DNA of 64,000 nt from JBCCCJ01 sp039029315 (GTDB taxonomy: Bacteria > Bacteroidota > Bacteroidia > J057), in contig JBCCGK010000063.1 of the NCBI GenBank assembly GCA_039029315.1, positions 1 to 64,000 of the forward strand, in the 5' to 3' direction. Below, one piece after another: positions 1 to 7,347 of the stretch. The notes beneath the pieces were generated by a model. The model was not told where the DNA came from. It worked only from the letters and a program-made list of their open reading frames with translations, and did no database searches. Positions within the stretch are counted from its first letter, which is position 1. Every line of letters starts with the position of its first letter. A program made the position numbers and the translations under genes.

Positions 1-96
1 CACACTGGCCCATCCCCTCCCAAGGGGATTTCCCGCAAAGCCTTTTCTGTTGAAAATCAGGATTATCTTTGCCAGTTCCCCTTTTTTAAGGGGGAA

Positions 97-112
97 TCCC
101 GATATATCGGGA
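97..112. repeat. Perfect 16-bp palindrome in a C/G-tract repeat
   Basis: The 16-bp perfect palindrome TCCCGATATATCGGGA is flanked by runs of C on the left (CCCC about position 78-81, then AAGGGGGAA) and GGAAAGGGGG on the right. The whole block from about 76 to 128 can fold back on itself. The rest of positions 1-265 holds no convincing gene. Such C/G-tract palindromes look like short dispersed intergenic repeats, but only one copy is visible here, so repeat status is inferred. Confidence 0.4.
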
Positions 113-265
113 GCGGAAAGGGGGTTCAAGAGGAAGCAAAATAAACTTATGTTCCACTGTACTAAACATAAAAAAAATCTGATAACTCGCTGTCTAACAG
201 CCCATTCAATATTCATAATTCTTCATTCAAAATTGTCTCCCTACTTACCGACCGTTATCCTTTTC

Positions 266-583
266 TTATGTACTGGATCCGTTCCAATCTTCGGGTTCGA
301 GATGGTTCAGGAAGGACAGAAAGGCCCCTCGTATCCTGTTTTTTTGAATCGAATAAAATGACAATACGTTTTCTTCCACTCGCCCAACGTCTTTCCCCTG
401 CTGCTTATAGGAAGCGGTCAACATGGCAATCAATGTATCGGTATTGTTGATGTCTTCCAAATTGCCCAGAATTTGCATGAGTGTATCGTAAAGATCACTA
501 TGAGGATTTAAATTGGCTTTCACCTCTGTGATCGCGCCATACAAATCTCTGGTCGCTTTGTGTTTTAGGTCAATGATATTCAT
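266..583 (-). CDS. Hypothetical protein, 105 aa
   Basis: A complete small ORF that starts at an ATG (MNIIDLKHKA) and ends about 265 bp inside the window. It is hydrophilic, with no signal peptide or membrane segment. The first 60 residues look helical (repeated Leu/Ile heptads around DLYDTLMQILGNLEDI), and the C-terminus is basic and then aromatic. I recognise no family. It heads a run of small minus-strand orphan genes up to about 3.1 kb that may be remnants of an accessory locus. Coding status rests on length, ordinary amino-acid composition and the absence of a better ORF on either strand. Confidence 0.55.
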   Translation of the reverse strand: MNIIDLKHKATRDLYGAITEVKANLNPHSDLYDTLMQILGNLEDINNTDTLIAMLTASYKQQGKDVGRVEENVLSFYSIQKNRIRGAFLSFLNHLEPEDWNGSST

Positions 584-743
584 CTCGAAAAATTAATGGT
601 TAATGTGCTGTTTTGAGATTCCGTTCGTATATATTTTTTCTAAAAACAGGCAGTTGTTCGGATCATGATTGCTCCTTTTTTCTCAAAATACTTCATGAAA
701 CAAACATCCCTGAATACCGAAAGACAAACACATCAGTCGGTCC

Positions 744-1652
744 TTATGTTTTCTTCTGCATCAGTACCTGTAGGTGGCCATTCTTCCCTCCATATATGCT
801 TATGTGCACAAACAAATTATTCAACTCTTCTGTCGAATGAAAACCGAAATCTTCCACAATGTCCTCCCATTCATCCACAGGCATCGAATAGCCGAATACC
901 AAAATCAGGTTGTGGTACTCATTCTGAAAAGATTTGAAGTCCTTTTTGAATGGTTTTTCAATTCCATGAATCGTATCTGCAACTCCGCGATATCCATCTG
1001 TCGTTGAGTTGAAAATCTCCCATTCATGCACATCATTCCTGATTCTCAGAATCAGAATCCCTTGCGGATCGGACCAAATTTGGCCTCCCTCATTTGTTCC
1101 ATGATAGTCGATATGATATCCGTATTGGGATAGCTTAATTTGTTTACAAACAATTTGGGGAGTTGGGGTAAATCCAAATTGTTTCACATCTGTTGAGGAG
1201 AGGTCTGTCGCAATCTGCTTCAGCTTCAATGGTCCATCAAATAACGGATCCTTGAGTAAGGAGCCATGTCTGGCAATTAGTTGATAAAAAAGTTGTTGTA
1301 TCCGATACGGAAACTCTTCTATATAGATCTTATGTTTCTCGCCATCAATTGTCTCTACATAAATGCGCTTGTGGCCGGACCGTAATGCGCCATTTGTTCG
1401 AATTACATCAGCAAACTTTATTTTTTTTTCCTGCTGCTGCCCAAGCACGATAATGGCAATTTGCGTAAAATAGTATTTCCGTTTGTTTGAATCGAAATGT
1501 CCATAGACCCATTCGTTTGGCTCTAGCTGTAGGGGAGCTATTCTGATGCCATCAGGATAGTAGACAGCATCCTGCCCGCCTGCTTCATGTTCATGGAGTT
1601 TGAACAATCTAAGGATCCATTTATCAGGATAGTCGATGAGGGGAGTATTCAT
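744..1652 (-). CDS. Hypothetical protein, 302 aa
   Basis: Starts at ATG 1652 (MNTPLIDYPDKW). It is a soluble protein without signal peptide or membrane segments, rich in aromatic residues and with alternating beta-like stretches in the middle. The C-terminal part (DEWEDIVEDFGF, then NNLFVHISIYGGKNGHLQVL) is globular. I do not recognise a domain. The start lies only 7 bp from a palindromic element (1659-1823), so its promoter must lie inside or beyond that element. The composition is typical of small accessory proteins of Bacteroidota with no assigned role. Confidence 0.6.
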   Translation of the reverse strand: MNTPLIDYPDKWILRLFKLHEHEAGGQDAVYYPDGIRIAPLQLEPNEWVYGHFDSNKRKYYFTQIAIIVLGQQQEKKIKFADVIRTNGALRSGHKRIYVETIDGEKHKIYIEEFPYRIQQLFYQLIARHGSLLKDPLFDGPLKLKQIATDLSSTDVKQFGFTPTPQIVCKQIKLSQYGYHIDYHGTNEGGQIWSDPQGILILRIRNDVHEWEIFNSTTDGYRGVADTIHGIEKPFKKDFKSFQNEYHNLILVFGYSMPVDEWEDIVEDFGFHSTEELNNLFVHISIYGGKNGHLQVLMQKKT

Positions 1653-1658
1653 ATGCTA

Positions 1659-1823
1659 CTAGTGGTTCAAGACTTAAGTTTCTGATCATTAAGTCGTAGG
1701 ATTTTTGTGCTCCTCCAATGCATTTTTGAGGAAGATAGCGTGCTATCTGACGAAAAAATAAGGCAGGTGGAGTGCAAAAGGACCAGACTTGGATTGTCAA
1801 GGACTTATGGCTTGAACCACTAG
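1659..1823. mobile_element. 165-bp palindromic MITE-like element
   Basis: The ends are perfect 13-bp inverted repeats: CTAGTGGTTCAAG at 1659-1671 and CTTGAACCACTAG at 1811-1823. Exactly at the centre (about 1740.5) is a second inverted repeat, AGATAGC-GT-GCTATCT at 1733-1748, and the intervening arms are partly complementary (gtgctcctcca near 1710 against tggagtgcaaaa near 1776). No ORF fits inside. The plan (about 160 bp, terminal repeats, central TAGC..GCTA palindrome beside A/T tracts) matches the elements at 17251 and 20381, so I treat it as a divergent relative. Its activity and any partner transposase are unknown. Confidence 0.5.
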
Positions 1824-1831
1824 CCTGCTGA

Positions 1832-2101
1832 TTATGCCAATGACCGTTGAGCAGCTTCTTCAGAACTGATGACTGGAATCACCTCAAAATCTACCAGGTC
1901 TTTCCAATGAGAAATCCATTCTTCAATTTTTGCTTCACTTTCGCTTTTCATGATTTGGTAACATGTTTGAAGGTTTTCTTCTATCCAACTATCTACAAAT
2001 TCAACTCCCCCGGGCAGCATTCGCCCGTTAGCCGCAAATCGTGCATAGATTTCTCTGCTTTTGCCTGGCTTATACTTTTCAATAATCATGAAGGTTTTCA
2101 T
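1832..2101 (-). CDS. DUF3303 family protein
   Basis: An 89-residue protein starting at the ATG ending at 2101 (MKTFMIIEKYKPG); upstream in-frame TTG starts are unlikely because the family begins with exactly this strand. The pattern MKTFMIIEKYKPG...Y.RFAANGRMLPGGVEFVDSW...TCYQIMK, then a W.DLVDFEVIPV end, fits the DUF3303 ferredoxin-like (dimeric alpha-beta barrel) family. Function is unknown. It stands alone between a palindromic element and hypothetical genes. The family call is from memory of its characteristic start and W/D/F tail. Confidence 0.7.
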   Translation of the reverse strand: MKTFMIIEKYKPGKSREIYARFAANGRMLPGGVEFVDSWIEENLQTCYQIMKSESEAKIEEWISHWKDLVDFEVIPVISSEEAAQRSLA

Positions 2102-2290
2102 GGGCCTGCTTTGGGTTTGTCCGAACAAGTTGGGCAAGAATTGTGGTCAGACCAAGTCAGGTTTGATTTTTTTTGCATTTGAAAAAGATGGATCGGCCTG
2201 GTCCAGAGAGTTTTGGGGTGGATTTGCCTGCGGCCACGATCCCCAATTTTGGCCAGAACTGAAGTCATCCTGACTCAGAGGGAGCCCATG

Positions 2291-2803
2291 TCAGATACAT
2301 TTTTCTACAGACGAATGGATGTCAAACAGGCGAAATCCACTCGAAAAAATCTTGTTGATTCTGCTTTTTTCCACACCTGTCCAAATCGGGATATAGTCTG
2401 CTTCATCTGCTGGCTTAATTGAAGGCAAATTATTGCCAGCGAATAATTTATCGTAAATCTGCTTGCTTAAAGCATCTTGCTTATTTCCCTCAAACGGAAT
2501 GCGCAAAGCACTCAACACATCATCAAGCATATTCCAGGTATTTAATACCTTCCCAAGGTCTATTTCGTCAGTCAGTTGATGCGCCCAGTTCTTGATTTCA
2601 TCAAAATTGTAGTCATAGACTCCTTCTCTATCAAGCAGAAATCCCCTTTGCCCCACATACTGCTCAAGACAGTGTATTGATTCAAATAGAATCAGTCTCC
2701 CTTCTTCGTCCTGGATAAGCCGAACTTCTTCTGATCCTAACCAGAGGAAATAATACTGTTGCCGTTTCCATCTTATGTCAATCCTACAGTAGATGCTCTC
2801 CAT
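2291..2803 (-). CDS. Hypothetical protein, 170 aa
   Basis: I take ATG 2803 (MESIYCRIDIRWKRQQYYF) as the start; an in-frame start 12 codons upstream is possible. It has no signal peptide or membrane segment. The N-terminal third looks like beta strands (RQQYYFLWLGSEEVRLI, then GRLILFES) and the rest helical. The strand-then-helix layout and the surroundings of small orphan genes resemble immunity-type proteins of Bacteroidota polymorphic toxin loci, but I see no toxin gene and assign no function. Confidence 0.55.
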   Translation of the reverse strand: MESIYCRIDIRWKRQQYYFLWLGSEEVRLIQDEEGRLILFESIHCLEQYVGQRGFLLDREGVYDYNFDEIKNWAHQLTDEIDLGKVLNTWNMLDDVLSALRIPFEGNKQDALSKQIYDKLFAGNNLPSIKPADEADYIPIWTGVEKSRINKIFSSGFRLFDIHSSVEKCI

Positions 2804-2913
2804 ACTTTGCTTACGATCGATCGCGCTTTCAGTCAGCACAAATTTTGATACGCCAAAATAGGTTCGGATGTTCTTTCGGGTTGGTTTTCACTGCTTCTTA
2901 CATACGCTTCGTC

Positions 2914-3096
2914 TCATTCATCAGGGAGTGGATACCAATTCCCCATATACCAAAGTTTTATGATCTTACGATCGACAGGGCCTGGTTCGGCAGTCCCTGA
3001 TATATTTTTTCTCATCTCATGGCTCAAAGGATTCCAGTCTTCCGGGCAAAAGACCTGCCCCCCTTCACAATCTGTCAACATGTTCTCAAAAGGCAA
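2914..3096 (-). pseudogene. Start-less remnant of a small Cys-containing protein
   Basis: The visible tail (CEGGQVFCPEDWNPLS ... KLWYMGNWYPLPDE) looks like real protein. The reading frame stays open upstream of 3096 through SKCRCQQGLPFENM to a TGA near 3160, yet there is no ATG or GTG before the conserved-looking part; the first usable starts are a TTG near 3096 and an internal ATG. I read it as a 5'-truncated remnant or a gene with a non-standard start. Four cysteines in the extended frame (CRC...C...C) could bind a metal. No family recognised. Confidence 0.35.
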
Positions 3097-3263
3097 CCCC
3101 TGCTGACATCTACACTTGGATGTCTGTAGATTATCTGTTATTTTGTCATACAGTCATTCTTGGATACAATATACATCTTGGACAGACCCTAGGGTTCCAT
3201 CCAAACATGTGCTTTCACCTTGGCCATTTTAGTCAAAATTCCACCATTACATCAACAATTGTA

Positions 3264-3674
3264 ATGAAAACGAATGCTACCTTCTTACCATTGGTCGGTC
3301 ACGATCAATATGTACTCTTCAGTCTGGATGAAGTTGGACATCCTTCCGCCCCCACACTTACACAGCAAACAGCATTGAATCCTGGCCTGCTTTCGGGTTG
3401 TGAATTCTATACTGTACGGTGGATTGATCGCGGTTCTCGGCAGGTGTTCTATTTGATCTTTCATATGTCAAATAACTACAACAGTATCGTGGAGCAGCTG
3501 CGGCTGGTCCGTCTCGTTGCAGATCCAGCGAGCATCACCATCACAGTGGCACACCGACCTCCAGACAACAACGCTCGGCCAATCATTGTTGCCAACGCGC
3601 TCGGAGTAGCAGTCGCCAGAATACAGCACATCCATAATGGTGATCCGATCGTACAGCTCAGGAATCTTAGATAA
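3264..3674 (+). CDS. Hypothetical protein, 136 aa
   Basis: The frame is open from about 3120, but the first 48 residues are low-quality sequence, so I choose ATG 3264 (MKTNATFLPLVGHDQYVLF). The product is soluble and beta-rich, with a central FYTVRWIDRGSRQVFYLIF stretch and a C-terminal PIIVANALGVAVARI segment. No family recognised and no signal peptide at this start. It precedes the ABC permease pair by 228 bp, which contains no convincing gene (only a 32-codon ORF at 3687-3785). Coding status is moderately supported by length and composition. Confidence 0.45.
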   Translation: MKTNATFLPLVGHDQYVLFSLDEVGHPSAPTLTQQTALNPGLLSGCEFYTVRWIDRGSRQVFYLIFHMSNNYNSIVEQLRLVRLVADPASITITVAHRPPDNNARPIIVANALGVAVARIQHIHNGDPIVQLRNLR

Positions 3675-3902
3675 GGAGTCAGGCTGATGTTACATATTGC
3701 TGTTGGAATAAATCCAGGCGTGCGAACGAGACGCTTGCAAGAGTATCTATTCCCTATCTGGCACCAACGGATTGTTGGGAGGTGATTCCCATTTTCCCGT
3801 CAATCTCAGTCTGCAACATGACTGACGTCCATTCTCTCCTAGCAAAGCCAGACTGACGCTGAGCAAAAGGAAGGCTTTCCAGACTATTCCGTACCTTTAG
3901 GC

Positions 3903-5330
3903 ATGCGAAAGTATGTGTTGAAGCGGGTACTTTGGTTTTTCCCTACCATGTTTGCTGTCTCACTGTTGGCATTCATGATCAGTTCCTGGTCCCCAGAAGA
4001 TCCGGTCGATGGTTCTTGCCCCAACTTGAGCGATCCTGGCGCCACACCAGAGAATATTCAACGCTGTATCACACGAGAAAGAGAGAAGTTTGGGCTACAT
4101 CTGCCCTTGTTTTATATAGAATTTGGAAGTCTTACCTCTCCAGATACGCTTTACAAGATCTATCCCAAAAGTACCCGAAACGCGATGGAGAGGATCAGTC
4201 ATCGTACAGGAAACTGGGACGCAGTCAATGCGTATCATCTGTCCCTCAAACAATTGAGCGATCAATTGGTCTTGCTGGAACTGGATTCTGCTAATCTTGG
4301 TTCCTGGTCAGCCTTCGATGCCAAGATCCGATTACAAGACCTGCAACTTCTGTGTAAAAATCTACTGAGCCTGCATCAAGAAGACTTCGTTGTGCTATAC
4401 CTCAACAGAGTTGACTCAATGAGTCTGGAGGCCCCTTTCCTGCATTCTGTCAGACCAACTGTCCAGAAGGTTCATGCCCAATGGCAATCTTTACAGGCCC
4501 ATCCGCAAAGCTGGAAACGACTGATTCCAAAACTGATCATTCACGGATGGAAGAATCAATATCACCGCTGGATCAGCAAGATTCTTCTGGATGGGGACTT
4601 CGGCCGTTCTTTCAGGAATGAAGACCGTGTATCCGACAAAATCAGTCGCGCTTTCTGGATTAGTTTTTCCCTGCCAGTTTTATCCATTTTTTTGGCTTAT
4701 CTCATTGCCCTTCCTCTCGGGATATACGCAGCGATGAATGCCAATGGCTGGTGGGACAAACTGTCTGGAGGATTGATGTGGCTGCTGGATGCACTGCCGA
4801 CCTTTTGGGTGATGACGATGTTGTTGGTCTGGTTGGGTTATTATCTCGGCTGGGTGCCAGTGGTCTTTGACGCCTCCATTACTGACTGGGGCAAATATCT
4901 ACATCAACTTCTCCTCCCGCTCTTGGGCTATACATATGGTTCACTTGCTGTTTTGAGTCGTACGATGCGCTCCGGAATTCTGGAGGTTATTCGGCAGGAT
5001 TATATGCGAACGGCCCGTGCAAAAGGCTTGTCCCAATGGGCTGCCGTCAAAAAACATGCTATCCAGAATGCGCTGACCCCATTGATCATCATGTTCGTTG
5101 GCATCTTCCCGGCAATGATTGGGGGATCCGTAATCATCGAAGCAGTTTTTGGAATTCCGGGAATGGGCTATGAAATTCTGGAAGCGACGCGGGAGAATGA
5201 TATGCCTATGGTTGTTACGATTTTTACCCTGTCAGGCTTTCTGACGGCGCTGGGATACCTGGTCGCAGACTTGCTCAATGCCTGGGTAGATCCCCGTATT
5301 CGGTTAGGCAAAAAACAAACAGACGGATAA
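3903..5330 (+). CDS. ABC transporter permease, DppB/OppB type
   Basis: Inner-membrane permease of the peptide/nickel ABC importer family (475 aa). The first membrane helix is at the N-terminus (RVLWFFPTMFAVSLLAFMI), followed by the usual SPEDP-like loop. The C-terminal ~230 residues carry the permease domain with the EAA loop (RTARAKGLSQWAAVKKHAI, then NALTPLI) and the GxPGMG end motif. Between helix 1 and the rest lies an extra ~180-residue hydrophilic, mostly helical insert (about residues 45-225), making it much longer than the usual 310-340 aa. The second permease starts 16 bp downstream. No binding protein or ATPase is near, so these must be encoded elsewhere. Substrate unknown. Confidence 0.9.
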   Translation: MRKYVLKRVLWFFPTMFAVSLLAFMISSWSPEDPVDGSCPNLSDPGATPENIQRCITREREKFGLHLPLFYIEFGSLTSPDTLYKIYPKSTRNAMERISHRTGNWDAVNAYHLSLKQLSDQLVLLELDSANLGSWSAFDAKIRLQDLQLLCKNLLSLHQEDFVVLYLNRVDSMSLEAPFLHSVRPTVQKVHAQWQSLQAHPQSWKRLIPKLIIHGWKNQYHRWISKILLDGDFGRSFRNEDRVSDKISRAFWISFSLPVLSIFLAYLIALPLGIYAAMNANGWWDKLSGGLMWLLDALPTFWVMTMLLVWLGYYLGWVPVVFDASITDWGKYLHQLLLPLLGYTYGSLAVLSRTMRSGILEVIRQDYMRTARAKGLSQWAAVKKHAIQNALTPLIIMFVGIFPAMIGGSVIIEAVFGIPGMGYEILEATRENDMPMVVTIFTLSGFLTALGYLVADLLNAWVDPRIRLGKKQTDG

Positions 5331-5346
5331 AGGTATATCAACAAAG

Positions 5347-6681
5347 GTGGCACGAACCAAACAGACATATCCAAGGAAAGCAATTTTTCATTCGTGGGAA
5401 CGGTTGAAAGCCAACAATCGTTTCACATGGATAGCTGGATATTTGGGTCTCTTGTTATTTGTGAGTGTGTGTGCGAATATTCTGGCGAATCGAGCCCCCT
5501 TAACCTGTGTATATCAGGGGGAACGATTGTTTCCCATCTTTTCTCCAAATGAGCGTCGAGAATTTTACGATCCAGTCGATACAAGCATGCGACAGATGTT
5601 TTTTCGAGACGTGGATTGGCACGTACAGGAATTTGATGCGGTGGTGTGGGCGCCGATTCCACATGGGGCAGAATTTATCGAAGGAGCAGAAGCCTTGCCC
5701 CCAGGAGCACGGCGACAGTATCGAGCCGCGGACGGCAGGATGGTCAAGGTAGATCGGAGATTCCGACACCTTCTCGGAACCAGTGCCTACAATGTCGACA
5801 TGCTCGCAGGTCTCATTTATGGAACAAGAATCTCTTTATTGGTTGGCGTACTTGCCGCAGGATTAGCAGGGCTGATTGGGCTTCTGATAGGCGCTTCTGC
5901 AGCCTATTGGGGCAATCACCGACTCAGTCTCAAAAGAGGAACATTGCTGGTTGGAGGGATTGGTCTTTTTTGTGGTTGGTTTTACGGATTTCATCTTCGC
6001 AGATTTGTTCTGGCAGATGCTGCAGCCATATCCTGGTGGAGGTTTATTCCTTCGCTGACACTCAGTTGCCTGATCTTCCTGGCATGTATGTGGATTTTTT
6101 ATTTGTTGGGGAATCGCCTGAGTCGAACAGGATGGTGGGCGCATCGGATGCCTATTCCGATAGATGCAATCATTAGTCGGTTGATAGAGTGGATTCAATC
6201 TGTTCCTGTCCTCTTACTTGTTGTGGCCATTGCGGCCATCTTCAAGGACAGGAGCATCTGGCTGGTCATGACCATCATAGGACTCACAGCCTGGCCGGGA
6301 ATTGCGATCCTGGTTCGGGGTCAAATGATGAGTATTTTACCACGCAACTATATTGAGGCAGCCCGTGCGCTGGGACTTCGCAATGGTCACATTCTCTTCC
6401 GCCATGCCCTCCCGAATGCTTTGCCTTCCATCTTCGTCATTTTCTCCGCAGTAGTCGGCAGTGCCATTATGGCCGAATCTTCACTCTCGTTTCTTCGACT
6501 GGTAGAAAAGGCACCTAGTTGGGGCGGCTTGATCAGTGATGCACATACCATTGAGCATCTCAAGCATTGGTGGATAGGAGTCTTTCCCGGTTTGATGATT
6601 TTCCTGACAGTCCTCTCATTCAATATGCTGGCCGAATTATGGCGAGATGCCTCCGATCCCAAATTCCAGGAAGCCGCCTAG
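5347..6681 (+). CDS. ABC transporter permease, DppC/OppC type
   Basis: Second permease subunit (444 aa), in an operon with the preceding gene. A GTG start at 5347 (MARTKQTYPRK) is the only good start before the first membrane helix (WIAGYLGLLLFVSVCANIL). Residues about 55-145 form an extracytoplasmic insert, then several helices, then the EAA loop (ARALGLRNGHILFRHALPNA) and the typical SLSFL segment. As in its partner, the insert makes it longer than typical DppC (~300 aa). Its TAG stop shares a CTAG with the stop of the convergent reductase gene, so the two coding regions overlap by 4 bp. Confidence 0.9.
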   Translation: MARTKQTYPRKAIFHSWERLKANNRFTWIAGYLGLLLFVSVCANILANRAPLTCVYQGERLFPIFSPNERREFYDPVDTSMRQMFFRDVDWHVQEFDAVVWAPIPHGAEFIEGAEALPPGARRQYRAADGRMVKVDRRFRHLLGTSAYNVDMLAGLIYGTRISLLVGVLAAGLAGLIGLLIGASAAYWGNHRLSLKRGTLLVGGIGLFCGWFYGFHLRRFVLADAAAISWWRFIPSLTLSCLIFLACMWIFYLLGNRLSRTGWWAHRMPIPIDAIISRLIEWIQSVPVLLLVVAIAAIFKDRSIWLVMTIIGLTAWPGIAILVRGQMMSILPRNYIEAARALGLRNGHILFRHALPNALPSIFVIFSAVVGSAIMAESSLSFLRLVEKAPSWGGLISDAHTIEHLKHWWIGVFPGLMIFLTVLSFNMLAELWRDASDPKFQEAA

Positions 6682-7223
6682 CGATTCCGGGGAGTTTTCA
6701 ACAGATAAGTCAGCAAAAAGAAGCCCTTTCCAAAATCTGTTTTCTCACGCCAAGTCAGAGGAAGAGCTGTTTGAGATTGGCCAAATAAAGGAATGCCATT
6801 TCCCAACAAAATCGGATTCAGCTTGACTTTGAGAACATCGATCAGACCATGATCGAGTAACCAACCTGCAAACATTCCTCCACCGCACAGATAAATATCA
6901 GTGCCTTCCTCCTCCTTTAGCTGACGAATATGATCCAGATCAGGAGCGAGGGCATGAACCTGTTCATGAGGCTCTTCAAAACTGAGCGTATTCGAATAAA
7001 TATAATGCTGCATATGAGCATAGGCAGGTTGTCCCGGCTTGAGGCCATATTGATAGCCAAACTCATAGGTACTTCGGCCCATAATGACTGTATCAAAGGC
7101 TTCGAGTTCTGCCATATAGTGCGTTACCAGAGGTTCATGGTGCTCAAACAAGGAGATGTCTCCATTGGGACCAGCAATACAGCCATCCAGTGAACTGGCG
7201 ACATAGTAAACAATATTTCTCAT
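6678..7223 (-). CDS. Dihydrofolate reductase family protein (RibD C-terminal-like)
   Basis: A 181-residue NAD(P)H-dependent reductase-fold protein. ATG 7223 gives the family's standard opening, MRNIVYYVASSLDGCIAGP, followed by the G-rich loop and DTVIMGRSTYEFGY. The IYLCGGGMFAGWLLDHGLID block and the LFG near the end match the RibD C-terminal/dihydrofolate-reductase-like family. The exact substrate is unknown; chromosomal stand-alone members are rarely true DHFR or RibD. Convergent with the permease gene with overlapping stops. Confidence 0.85.
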   Translation of the reverse strand: MRNIVYYVASSLDGCIAGPNGDISLFEHHEPLVTHYMAELEAFDTVIMGRSTYEFGYQYGLKPGQPAYAHMQHYIYSNTLSFEEPHEQVHALAPDLDHIRQLKEEEGTDIYLCGGGMFAGWLLDHGLIDVLKVKLNPILLGNGIPLFGQSQTALPLTWREKTDFGKGFFLLTYLLKTPRNR

Positions 7224-7347
7224 GTAGATAGATTGGGTTGTGATAGAACAAGAATGCAATCAAACGTGAGAGAAAGGTAGTGATATTGCTTACGAAAATG
7301 GCTGGCAGTAGGTTGAAAAATGTAGGCAGGAAATAGGAAACGCTGGT

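Noticed and set aside
613..937. Overlapping short plus-strand ORFs
   Set aside because: Low-complexity translations lying opposite the 302-aa hypothetical gene; no motif.
3687..3785. 32-codon plus-strand ORF before the ABC permease
   Set aside because: Too short, no domain, and no other sign of translation.
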